Shown here: piece by piece, positions 49,513 to 57,356 of the stretch
How positions within the stretch are numbered: position 1 is the first letter of the stretch
How the letters are laid out: each line of letters starts with the position of its first letter
Assembly (NCBI GenBank): GCA_016703965.1
Contig: JADJBB010000021.1
Coordinates: forward strand, 1,922,001-1,986,000
Direction: 5' to 3'
DNA length: 64,000 nt
From: Acidobacteriota bacterium
GTDB taxonomy: Bacteria > Acidobacteriota > Blastocatellia > Pyrinomonadales > Pyrinomonadaceae
Made by a program: the position numbers and the translations under genes
Notes under the pieces: generated by a model
Seen by the model: the letters and a program-made list of their open reading frames with translations, nothing else
Told to the model about the DNA's origin: nothing
Databases searched by the model: none

Positions 49513-50169
49513 CTAATTATCCTTAAGCCAGTCTTGTAGTATTGCGTACTTTACGATGTCTATCCGGCTGGAAATGCCAAGTTTGCGCATTGCGTTCGCC
49601 TTGTGGGCTTCGATAGTCTTGACGCTAAGAGCGAGTTTTGCACCGATCTCCTTGTTGCTGTATCCGAAAGAGATCAACCGAAGGACCTCAGTCTCTCGAT
49701 CCGAAAGCTCACCTTTAGTTTCGCCTCGCATTGACGATGCCCGGTTGACGTATCCGCCCATGACCTTTCTAGTCAGGCTTGGGTCGAGATAGGCATTTCC
49801 GGCAGCAATAGTTCTGATCGCGTTGATAAGTTCGGTTGGAGCACTCTGTTTTAAGACGTAGCCGCTGGCACCCGCACCGATGAGCTGCTGTAAATAGCCG
49901 TCATCTGTATGGCGCGTAAGTATCAATATTTTAATGTTAGGCCTAACCGAACGAAGTCTCTTTGTTGCCTTAAGCCCATTTAAATTCGGCATGGATATAT
50001 CCATCAGAAGGATGTCGGGCATTAGTCTCGTAGCTTCTTGGATCGCCACCTCGCCATCGCCTGCTTCACCGACAACCTCCATATCGGGCTGCGAATCGAT
50101 CAAGAGCTTAACGCCTTCGCGGACGGTCTGATGATCCTCTGCAATTAAAACTCTGAGTTTTGGGTCCAT
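49513..50169 (-). CDS. NarL/FixJ-type response regulator
   Basis: 218 residues from ATG 50169; an alternative start at 50205 would overlap the kinase gene. The receiver domain (LRVLIAEDHQTVREGVKLLIDSQPDMEVVGEAGDGEVAIQEA) has the phospho-acceptor Asp in DILLMDISMPNLNG, Thr in ILILTRHTD and Lys in YVLKQSAP. The LuxR helix-turn-helix is LSDRETEVLRLISFGYSNKEIGAKLALSVKTIEAHKANAMRKLGI. It lies 14 bases after the PAS kinase at 50184 and is surely its partner. Confidence 0.94.
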   Translation of the reverse strand: MDPKLRVLIAEDHQTVREGVKLLIDSQPDMEVVGEAGDGEVAIQEATRLMPDILLMDISMPNLNGLKATKRLRSVRPNIKILILTRHTDDGYLQQLIGAGASGYVLKQSAPTELINAIRTIAAGNAYLDPSLTRKVMGGYVNRASSMRGETKGELSDRETEVLRLISFGYSNKEIGAKLALSVKTIEAHKANAMRKLGISSRIDIVKYAILQDWLKDN

Positions 50170-50183
50170 TTTATCCACGGATC

Positions 50184-52919
50184 TCAATTTGAAATAGGAA
50201 CACACACGAAGATCGTCGTACCTTTTCCGGGAGAAGACTCGATCTCGAGTGCTCCACCCGCGAGTATGGCCCGTTCGCTCATACCGATCAGGCCCAGCCC
50301 CATACCGGATTCTGCCGAGGCTCGCGAGGCGTTGCTATCGAATCCCCAGCCATCATCCTCGATGATCAAGATCATGTCATTAAGGCGTTTTTCAAGCATA
50401 ACCGTGACCAAGTTCGCCGCAGCATGCTTCAGGATATTATTCAAAGCCTCTTGAGTGATCCGATAGAGGTGCGTCTCCGTATCGTGATTCAGCCGGACAT
50501 TAGAAAGGCCGGCAGAATGAAAGTCGGCTGGTATTTCGTAGTGTCTCGACCATTCGTTTACGAACGCACCGACGGCATCTACCAGCCCAAGATCGTCAAG
50601 AGCCGTGGGCCGAAGCTCCCACGCCAGGAAGCTGACCTCCGCATCGAGTCTTCCGCCGATCTCCTGCAAACGTTCAACCCTTGCCGATATCTCGTCGTGG
50701 CCGATCGAAAGCTCTTTTAGCGACGCGATCTTTAGTCGAAGAGCTGTCAATCGCTGACCGAGTTGATCATGAATGTCGCGAGCGATCCGCCGGCGTTCAA
50801 CTTCTTGCCCAGTTACGAGACGGCCAAGAAGATCGATACGTTGGCGTTCAGCAGCCTCGCGAACCTCCATTTCCTGAATGAGCGCCAAATTTGCTTCCGC
50901 GAGTTCTCTTGTACGCGCCTTTACCCGATGTTCCAGTTCATCGTGGGCTCGCTGAAGTTCGTCCGCTCGCCGCTGCTTTTCCGTTAGATCGCTCGCAATT
51001 TTTGCGTAGCCGGTCAGCATCTCGCCCACCCGTAGAGGCATCATGACCCCACTTGCGTAAAAACGCGTTCCGTCTTTACGGATATACCACCGATCGTCCA
51101 ATGCCTTTCCTTTCTGTCGAGCTATGCGCATCTCCTTGAGTGGTATGCCGCGAGCAATGTCGTCGGTGGTAAAGAGTATATCGCTTGACCGGCCTATTAC
51201 TTCGGCCGCCGCATACCCAAAAATCAATTCAGCGCCTGTATTCCAACTGTCGATCAAGCCGCCGTCGTCCACCGAGAAAATAGCGTAATCAGCAAGGTTC
51301 TCGACCATTAGGGCCATTCTCTCTTCAGTCGACCGCAGTAGGTCTTGTGAACGTTTAAGGTCGGTGAGGTCGTTCGTCAATCCATAGTAGCCATAAACCG
51401 TCCCGTCAACGCCAATGTCGGGCATATAGGAAATATGCACATAACGATTGCCAACCGCCCGATAGTTTAATGATGTTTCGAAAGTTACCTGATTTCCGGC
51501 CAGAGCCTCATCGATCCGCGGTTTCAGCACGCGATATGCCTGAGTGCCGAAAACATCACGAACCTTTTTTCCCACCAGATCCTCAGCCGCATAACCGAAC
51601 CACTCATTAAACTGCTGATTTACAAAGCGGTACCGCTCGTTGCTGTCAACATACGAGATCAACGCCGGGACTGCGTTCGTGACAAGGCGCAGCTGATTCT
51701 CGCTTAATTTAATTCGCTCCTCGGTATCCTTTCGGTCAGTGATGTCGAGGTTCACGCCGTATATTCGGGTTGCTTTTCCATCGTCGTCGCGGGTGACGCT
51801 CGCAATAGACTCCAGCCACCGGATCTTTCCATCGCGTTTTATGATCCGGAATTCATCGTGAAATCTGGTTTCATTCGACTCGAGCGTCTGCGTAATGTTT
51901 AGTTTTACGCGCTCCAGGTCGCTCGGATGGACGTGGGAACTCCAATAACCCTCGTCAGGGTTCACATCACTTGGTTTCTCATCGTAGATGGACCACATTG
52001 TTTCGGACCAATATGTCTGATTCGTTGCCGCATTCCAGTCCCAAATACCTACACGACCTGCTTCCTGAGCGAGTTTTCTTCTTTCCTCGGAAGCTCGAAG
52101 TGCATCGTCGCTTTTTTTACGGTCGGTGATGTCGCGGATGATCGCCATCACCAAACGCTCGCCGCCAAAATCGGCACCGTTCGCATTAACGTCAACCGGG
52201 AATTCGCTGCCGTCTTTTCGGACATGGATCGACTCAAAATGGACGCCAGTTTCGTCGGCTAATCTGAACTGTTCCTTCAGATCGGCGAGTGTCGATGGAT
52301 GCCGAATATCCGCGATGTTCATCCGTAGAAATTCTTCGCGGGAATAACCATAAAGTTCAATGGCAGTCTGATTCACTTCGATGAAGCGGAGATCCGGGGT
52401 CAGAAACCAGATCACATCACGCGATCTTTCGGAAAGCAGTCGATAGCGCTCCAGGATTCCCTCAGACCGCTTTCGTTCGGTGATGTCGCGATTGCTTTCA
52501 AGGACGATGGTGCGTCCGCAGGATTCTATTATCTGTTGACGGCTCTCGACTATCAGCTCCCGGCCATCTTTCGTTGTGTGCTTAACCTCGCCCGACCAAG
52601 ATCGATCTTCGAACAAACGCTTCTCGAACTCCCCGAGACCTTTGGGGTGCAAGCTTCTAAGCAGTTCATGATTTTGCCGGCCGACCGCCTCATCGCGACT
52701 GTAGCCATAGAGCTTCTCCGCCCCCATATTCCAATCGATGATCCCAAATCCCGGCTCCCAGGCGAATATTGGATCGAGGGACATATCAAGCATGGCAGCC
52801 TTCTGTCGAAGAACTTCCTCAAATTCCGCCGCGGGTCGCCCCTGCCCGCGAACGTGCATAGGTTGGCTCGCTTTTAAGCCGTTGGTTTCTTCTTCATTAC
52901 TGGTCTTGGTCTTTTGCAT
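50184..52919 (-). CDS. Multi-PAS sensor histidine kinase, NarL-type (HisKA_3)
   Basis: 911 residues without membrane segments, so cytoplasmic sensing is likely. Five PAS domains follow one another: about 40-155 (SLDPIFAWEPGFGIIDWN), 165-280 (RDVIWFLTPDLRFIEVN), 290-405 (GIWDWNAATNQTYWSE), 410-530 (PALISYVDSNERYRFVN) and 540-660 (YAIFSVDDGGLIDSWN). A coiled coil (RRADELQRAHDELEHRVKARTRELAEANLAL) leads to the HisKA_3 dimerisation helix with the phospho-His in RRRIARDIHDQLGQRLTALRLK, and an ATPase domain (ALNNILKHAAANLVTV, DDGWGFD). The partner is the NarL-type regulator 14 bases downstream. Heme or flavin ligands cannot be judged from the PAS sequences. Confidence 0.93.
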   Translation of the reverse strand: MQKTKTSNEEETNGLKASQPMHVRGQGRPAAEFEEVLRQKAAMLDMSLDPIFAWEPGFGIIDWNMGAEKLYGYSRDEAVGRQNHELLRSLHPKGLGEFEKRLFEDRSWSGEVKHTTKDGRELIVESRQQIIESCGRTIVLESNRDITERKRSEGILERYRLLSERSRDVIWFLTPDLRFIEVNQTAIELYGYSREEFLRMNIADIRHPSTLADLKEQFRLADETGVHFESIHVRKDGSEFPVDVNANGADFGGERLVMAIIRDITDRKKSDDALRASEERRKLAQEAGRVGIWDWNAATNQTYWSETMWSIYDEKPSDVNPDEGYWSSHVHPSDLERVKLNITQTLESNETRFHDEFRIIKRDGKIRWLESIASVTRDDDGKATRIYGVNLDITDRKDTEERIKLSENQLRLVTNAVPALISYVDSNERYRFVNQQFNEWFGYAAEDLVGKKVRDVFGTQAYRVLKPRIDEALAGNQVTFETSLNYRAVGNRYVHISYMPDIGVDGTVYGYYGLTNDLTDLKRSQDLLRSTEERMALMVENLADYAIFSVDDGGLIDSWNTGAELIFGYAAAEVIGRSSDILFTTDDIARGIPLKEMRIARQKGKALDDRWYIRKDGTRFYASGVMMPLRVGEMLTGYAKIASDLTEKQRRADELQRAHDELEHRVKARTRELAEANLALIQEMEVREAAERQRIDLLGRLVTGQEVERRRIARDIHDQLGQRLTALRLKIASLKELSIGHDEISARVERLQEIGGRLDAEVSFLAWELRPTALDDLGLVDAVGAFVNEWSRHYEIPADFHSAGLSNVRLNHDTETHLYRITQEALNNILKHAAANLVTVMLEKRLNDMILIIEDDGWGFDSNASRASAESGMGLGLIGMSERAILAGGALEIESSPGKGTTIFVCVPISN

Positions 52920-53052
52920 TCAAACAGGAATACCGCTCCAACCGGGTGAAGTGTACGGCAATAGATACAATCTATATGGCATTGGAGGTACGCGCAAAAG
53001 CGAGACCCCCAAATTGCGTGCCTGAATTAGCCTCAAGTTAGCTCCTGAATTT

Positions 53053-53083
53053 AAAAAGGGTGCTCCTCTCCAAAGGAACACCC
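53053..53083 (-). terminator. Leftward terminator with no recognised gene
   Basis: GGGTG-C-TCCT pairs with AGGA-A-CACCC (one mismatch), and on the minus strand TTTTT follows. It stands 134 bases upstream of the PAS kinase start and would end leftward transcripts arriving from 53.1-53.7 kb. Confidence 0.6.
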
Positions 53084-53739
53084 TGAACGCACGTTCGTGC
53101 CAGTATGAAAGGAAACTATGAGTCAAGACCATAATATCGAAGACTTTCGCAGGTTTCTGTATTCCGGAATACACAAGCCGGAATTGTTGCTTTATTGGTC
53201 AGTGAATGTTGGGTGGGGTATCAATAACTTACGGGGAAACAACGATCCGACGAGTCAGATCTCGATGCGAAGTGGAATATGCGATTGTGCTATGGTTTGC
53301 TACGGCCGACGGCAACTGGGGCAGGCCCCGATCTCAAACTCTCTTACGTCAAGATACTGGTCTCTTATCTCAAAGACATGCTTCTCACAAAGATTTCGAT
53401 GAAGGACAGTGTAGTTTTGATCTGGGGCGGGCAAAATATCGTGAACGCCAAATGTTCGGTTGCCGAATCGTACGTGCTTAGTCGCCATTGCTTCGCAACG
53501 GCTCCAGCTGCATTTGATCTCGAAATGTTCATGCATAAGGGTTCTAAACAAAGTTTAACCTCGAGCTGGTCAGTGAACAAGGCCACGATCACGTACACGA
53601 CATAATAGAATTGGCTACACCTTATAACTCCGCGAAAAAATCCACGCACCGGCCGCTGTCGAGTGCGTTTTTTCACCGCTTTTTCCGGAATCATCGAGCC
53701 CGATACGCTGAATCTGCTTATTTTTCAGTTTTGAAGCGG

Positions 53740-53755
53740 TGGAACGAACCTTGCA
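53740..53755 (+). promoter_or_regulatory. Sigma-54 (-24/-12) promoter of the DUF5335-USP unit
   Basis: TGGAAC-GAACC-TTGCA matches the sigma-54 consensus TGGCAC-N5-TTGCW in all but one base, with GG and GC at correct spacing. It lies 55 bases before the ATG at 53810. A TGCG...CCGC element begins 76 bases upstream, at 53664, a distance identical to that before the promoter at 60833. Confidence 0.75.
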
Positions 53756-53809
53756 TTCCGGAAAGCGGGCACAAGGTGCCAAAACAACTCTGGTGATTTT
53801 GGAGGCATT

Positions 53810-54196
53810 ATGACACTTGAGGTAAAGAGAGCTGAATGGAAACCATTCTTTGATAGCCTGAGCAGCGAACTGGCAAATTGGGATACGACAGTTCATGTTT
53901 TGGACGCGGCGAGCGGTGCCCAGTTGCTTACGGATAGATTGCCTTTTCATGGGCTTACTCTAGAAAGTATTGGTGGTCGTGAAACGATCGGGCTTTCGGT
54001 TGGATTCGATAAAGACACTCATCAAACTCACAGCATTCTGTGGCCTACCAAAGTTGCCTACGCTGAACGCGGACACGGACCCGCCGGAACTTTGGATATC
54101 GAGGACGCCGCTGGTACAACTACATTGATCACTTTCATCGAACCCCATAGGGAACTAATGGAACGCGGCCCGTCCGATCTCGCCGGACGCGGATAA
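53810..54196 (+). CDS. DUF5335 family protein, copy 1
   Basis: 128 residues. It starts LEVKRAEWKPFFDSLSSELANWDTTVHVLDAASGAQLLTDRLPFHGLTLES, and has TLDIEDAAGTTTLITFIEP near the end. It is clearly paralogous to the protein at 55157, which has the same motif order (EWKRFFDTLS, LPFNGITLEE, HQTHIIVNPT, VDIEESDGTKTLIRFVEP). The fold and function of DUF5335 are unknown; members are small, soluble and often near stress genes. It is the first gene of a sigma-54-type unit and lies 18 bases before a universal stress protein. Confidence 0.85.
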   Translation: MTLEVKRAEWKPFFDSLSSELANWDTTVHVLDAASGAQLLTDRLPFHGLTLESIGGRETIGLSVGFDKDTHQTHSILWPTKVAYAERGHGPAGTLDIEDAAGTTTLITFIEPHRELMERGPSDLAGRG

Positions 54197-54214
54197 TTTG
54201 TAAAGGAGGCCAAA

Positions 54215-54670
54215 ATGAAGATATTGATCGCTACAGACGGATCTGATTTTAGCAAAGTTGCGGTTGACGAGAGTTGCCGTATGGCCATTCGTCCAAATGA
54301 CGAAGTTTTAATTGTTTCCAGTTATGAGGATGCATACCCGGTGTCGGCAGAGCCGTTTGCCCTGTCTGCGGAGTATTATCAGAAAATGGAAGACGCGATG
54401 AACGAACTCGCGGAAGGCTTTACAGCTGATGCCCGGAAATCGATCGAGGAGACGCTCCCCAATGCAAACCTCACTATTTCGACTGAAGTACTGCGTGGAT
54501 CGCCCCAGCAGAGGATCGTGGAACGGGCGGAAGAGTGGGGAGCAGATCTCATCGTCGTAGGCTCACATGGACGCGGATTCTGGGGACGGCTGCTGGGCTC
54601 TGTATCGAACAGCGTTGTTCACCATGCTCCATGTTCCGTTTTGATCGTAAGAAAACCAAAGGATCAGTGA
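54215..54670 (+). CDS. Universal stress protein (UspA family)
   Basis: 151 residues, one Usp domain. It starts MKILIATDGSDFSKVAVDESCRMA and ends with the ATP-binding type motif GADLIVVGSHGRGFWGRLLGSVSNSVVHHAPCSVLIVRKP (G-2x-G-9x-G-S/T), so nucleotide binding is likely. AAAGGAGG precedes the ATG. It follows the DUF5335 gene by 18 bases and overlaps the next gene by four bases. Expression is expected from the sigma-54 promoter at 53740. Confidence 0.94.
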   Translation: MKILIATDGSDFSKVAVDESCRMAIRPNDEVLIVSSYEDAYPVSAEPFALSAEYYQKMEDAMNELAEGFTADARKSIEETLPNANLTISTEVLRGSPQQRIVERAEEWGADLIVVGSHGRGFWGRLLGSVSNSVVHHAPCSVLIVRKPKDQ

Positions 54671-55080
54671 CAGGCGTCGGCACCAAAGGATTAGTTTTTC
54701 GCGCCCTTTCGGTCTGGATTCTAATCATGGCCGTCGAGACGGTTCACGGCATTGTCCGCCGACTTTTTCTTGAACCTCTGACCGGCGATATCAGGGCGCG
54801 GCAGATCGGTGTTTTGATAGGCACCTTGCTCATCTATTCGGTCACATACCTTACCATTCGATGGCTCAGGGCCTCACAGATCGTTCACCTCGTTGCGATC
54901 GGTTGTATCTGGGTTGTTTTGACGATCCTGTTTGAGATCGGCTTGGGCAGACTGGCAGGACTATCGTGGGATCGGATCTTGTCCGACTACGATCCCAGAT
55001 CGGGCGGATTGATGCCGTTCGGGCTTATCTTTATGTTCCTAGCGCCTTGGCTCACGGCCAAGCAGAGAAGGATCGTGTGA
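54667..55080 (+). CDS. Small integral membrane protein with four helices
   Basis: The frame is open from 54535 inside the Usp gene, but a GTG at 54667 overlaps the Usp stop (GTGA), with AAAGGA five bases upstream, and is the likely start (137 residues). Four hydrophobic segments are seen: LVFRALSVWILIMAVETVHGIV, QIGVLIGTLLIYSVTYLTI, IVHLVAIGCIWVVLTILFEI and MPFGLIFMFLAPWLTA. The family is not recognised with certainty. It is translationally coupled with the stress protein and is thus part of the sigma-54 unit; a membrane stress role is inferred. Confidence 0.75.
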   Translation: MTGVGTKGLVFRALSVWILIMAVETVHGIVRRLFLEPLTGDIRARQIGVLIGTLLIYSVTYLTIRWLRASQIVHLVAIGCIWVVLTILFEIGLGRLAGLSWDRILSDYDPRSGGLMPFGLIFMFLAPWLTAKQRRIV

Positions 55081-55156
55081 CCGCAAGTTGTTCCCAGCTG
55101 ACCCGATCTGGTTAAGAAAAAGCAATGAGCGGCAAGCCGTCAAATCCCCAAAATCT

Positions 55157-55546
55157 CTAAACGACGGCTGAGAAGTACTCTATCCTTGTGAATCCGACCA
55201 GCAGATCGATCGGCTCGACGAAGCGGATCAAGGTCTTTGTTCCATCCGACTCTTCGATATCGACAACATCTCCGCGATCACCGTCGGACGCGAGAAATGC
55301 AACCCGCGTTGGATTGACGATAATATGCGTTTGATGCTGTTCGGTGTTTTCGCCCACAGAAATATCAAGGGTTGTCTGCTTGCCCGATTCTTCGAGGGTA
55401 ATTCCATTGAACGGGAGGGCTACGTTCAGGGTCTGATCACCGATGTTGGGGCTCAGGACCTCGATCTCGGTTTTCCATTCGTATCTCCGTTTGCTAAGCG
55501 TGTCAAAAAATCTCTTCCATTCCTCTTGTTTGATCTCGTAACTCAT
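55157..55546 (-). CDS. DUF5335 family protein, copy 2
   Basis: 129 residues with the same motif order as the protein at 53810 (EWKRFFDTLSKRRYEWKTEIEVL, NVALPFNGITLEESGK, HQTHIIVNPTRVAFL, VDIEESDGTKTLIRFVEP). Identity between the two is moderate, so the duplication is old. GGAGGAATT precedes the ATG. It is the last gene of the leftward unit USP - flavoprotein - DUF5335, which mirrors the rightward unit and is preceded by a sigma-54-type promoter at 57224. Confidence 0.85.
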   Translation of the reverse strand: MSYEIKQEEWKRFFDTLSKRRYEWKTEIEVLSPNIGDQTLNVALPFNGITLEESGKQTTLDISVGENTEQHQTHIIVNPTRVAFLASDGDRGDVVDIEESDGTKTLIRFVEPIDLLVGFTRIEYFSAVV

Positions 55547-55561
55547 AATTCCTCCTGGTTA

Positions 55562-56689
55562 CTATCTGTTCCGAGCCTGCCACCAGGCGTCATGGGCTTC
55601 TTTCGCCCAGCCCCACAATCTTCCTTTTTTGAGGCGGTACATCGAGTCGTCCCATATGCCGTAATGTAAATAGATCGAATCCGAACCGCCGGCATCGATG
55701 ATCGTGGCGATCTCGTGATAGTAGGCTTTTTCCGGCTTTTCTCCATTGATCTCAGAGATCAGATTTGCGGCTGCGACCTCGGCCTGCCGGACGGCCATGT
55801 GGGCAAATTTGGGCCCCGAAAAGGCAACGATGTCACCCACGGCATATGCATCCTCCTGGCCGCTGATCTTCATAAGGTCATCAACCTTCACAAAATCGTG
55901 TTCGTCTGTGAAACCTTCGCTCCTCAGCGAGGCGTTTCCGCGAAATGGCGGAACGAGCATTAGCAGGTCGTAATCGATACAATGTTTTTGACTTGAAAGA
56001 ACTGCACTTGGAGTGATCTCGGTGATCGGTATCTGGTAATGAACGCTAATATTGTGGTGCTTGAAGGCCGCCTCAAGTTCTGAATGCAGAGAAGCTCCGC
56101 CAAATGCGGCCTCTAGCGAGTCCGGGAAGATAACCGACACGTGAACACTGCCGTCAGCTATTTCATTCTTAAATCTTTTTGCCAGAGCGAATGCAGTTTC
56201 ACAAACTGGTACCGGAAGTCTTGCCTCCGGACACAGGCCGATAATTATCCGGCCGCGTTTGAAAGTCCTGATGGCTTCGCCAAATCTTAGAGCCGCTCCC
56301 GTACCGAGCAGGTGATTAGAGTATTCGAAAAAGCCGGGAACCTTTTCGGTTGCGAGCCGCCGGCCGAGAGCTATAACTAAATAGTCATAAGAGAGATCGC
56401 CATTCATCTCTTCCCCGGCGATCCCAACTAACTTGTTGAGTGAATCGATTCGAATCATTTCGCCCTGCACATAGCGGACGCCGATGTCTTTTAGTTTCAC
56501 CGATAGGTCAAAGGTAATATCGTCAGGCTCACATTCGCCAAAGGCAAGGTGGACGAGGCCCGGATAGAAGGTGAATTTTCGATTCGGTGCAACAAGTGTT
56601 ATCTGGTGCGAATTCCCGAGAGCCGAAGCAAGCCGCTCGGCTACGATCAGTCCGCCAAAACCGCCACCCAATATCAATACATTTGCCAT
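55562..56689 (-). CDS. NAD(P)/FAD-dependent oxidoreductase, sulfide:quinone reductase / NDH-2 type
   Basis: 375 residues. The FAD-binding GxGxxG is in ANVLILGGGFGGLIVAERLASALG, with the second motif DYLVIALGRRLATE and the FAD-ribityl motif AYAVGDIVAFSGPKFAHMAVRQAEVAAANLISEING. RKFTFYPGLVHLAFGECEPDDI is of the SQR-like group. Of the catalytic Cys residues of true sulfide:quinone reductases, I see Cys in CPEARLPVPVCETAFAL, so sulfide oxidation is possible but unproven. It likely passes electrons to quinone at the inner membrane. Its place between a Usp gene and DUF5335 suggests a role under energy or redox stress. Confidence 0.85.
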   Translation of the reverse strand: MANVLILGGGFGGLIVAERLASALGNSHQITLVAPNRKFTFYPGLVHLAFGECEPDDITFDLSVKLKDIGVRYVQGEMIRIDSLNKLVGIAGEEMNGDLSYDYLVIALGRRLATEKVPGFFEYSNHLLGTGAALRFGEAIRTFKRGRIIIGLCPEARLPVPVCETAFALAKRFKNEIADGSVHVSVIFPDSLEAAFGGASLHSELEAAFKHHNISVHYQIPITEITPSAVLSSQKHCIDYDLLMLVPPFRGNASLRSEGFTDEHDFVKVDDLMKISGQEDAYAVGDIVAFSGPKFAHMAVRQAEVAAANLISEINGEKPEKAYYHEIATIIDAGGSDSIYLHYGIWDDSMYRLKKGRLWGWAKEAHDAWWQARNR

Positions 56690-56700
56690 GTCGCCTCTCC

Positions 56701-57177
56701 TTATTCAACGGCCTGTGCCGCAGCAATGTCCGGTGACCGGACGATAAGCACCGAGCATGGAGCATGATGGAGCACCGCATTAGAGACTGAGCCCATCATC
56801 GCCCGTTTCCAAAAACCATATCCGTGCGATCCGAGGATTATTAGATCCGCTCCCCAACTTTCCGCTTCTTCAACGATCGCTTGCTCAGGAGGTCCTATTA
56901 GCAGCTTGGTCGAAAGATGCTTTGCAAGACTCGGAAGCCTATTTTCAATTTCCGTCCGGGCATCGGCGATGTTCGATTCGGTCTCGGCTTGGGTCTGATT
57001 ATCGATCCTCTGAACATATTCTGCCGAGACGGCGAATGGTTCAGTTGGTGGAAGCATTCGCTCCATGGCCGATACGATACGTATCTCATTCTGATCAGAA
57101 TTTCCCAGTACCTTGCAGCAATAGTCTATCGCCGCTTGGCTGAAATCGGAGCCTTCAATTGCTAATAAGACGTTCAT
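56701..57177 (-). CDS. Universal stress protein (UspA family)
   Basis: 158 residues. MNVLLAIEGSDFSQAAIDYCCKVLG opens the Usp domain, and GADLIILGSHGYGFWKRAMMGSVSNAVLHHAPCSVLIVRSP is the nucleotide-binding end. It is similar throughout to the protein at 54215 (both keep EPFAVSAEY and SVSN), so these are paralogues. It is the first gene of the leftward unit with the flavoprotein and DUF5335 copy 2. A sigma-54-type promoter lies 47 bases upstream. Confidence 0.94.
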   Translation of the reverse strand: MNVLLAIEGSDFSQAAIDYCCKVLGNSDQNEIRIVSAMERMLPPTEPFAVSAEYVQRIDNQTQAETESNIADARTEIENRLPSLAKHLSTKLLIGPPEQAIVEEAESWGADLIILGSHGYGFWKRAMMGSVSNAVLHHAPCSVLIVRSPDIAAAQAVE

Positions 57178-57223
57178 AATATTCCCGCACTCCTACTGGA
57201 TGCTCGTACCCGCTACTAATTCT

Positions 57224-57239
57224 TGCAATAGATGTTCCT
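57224..57239 (-). promoter_or_regulatory. Sigma-54-type promoter of the USP-flavoprotein-DUF5335 unit
   Basis: On the minus strand AGGAAC-ATCTA-TTGCA keeps the essential GG and GC at the right spacing (two mismatches in the -24 part). It lies 47 bases before the Usp start at 57177. An element CGCGAGATTTTCCGAA (57319-57304), 12/16 identical to the one before 60833, begins 80 bases upstream. Confidence 0.6.
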
Positions 57240-57356
57240 CGACGCTGTCCGTTCCGAAGGTCGATTTTTATTCGGTTTTGTACGATCTTGTGCAGCCGCG
57301 GAGTTCGGAAAATCTCGCGCATATCTAAAAATATCCACGGAAAAAGGCTCGCTAAG

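Larger units (their letters stand above)
52920..53809. other. Gene-poor stretch with terminator and sigma-54 promoter
   Basis: 890 bases without a secure gene. A frame at 53118-53402 has a fair AAAGGAAA site and starts MSQDHNIEDFRRFLYSGIHK, but it soon loses protein-like character and overlaps other short frames. It may be the remnant of a gene. A terminator facing left lies at 53053-53083, though no leftward gene is known upstream. The right end carries the sigma-54 promoter and an upstream motif for the DUF5335-USP unit. Confidence 0.5.
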
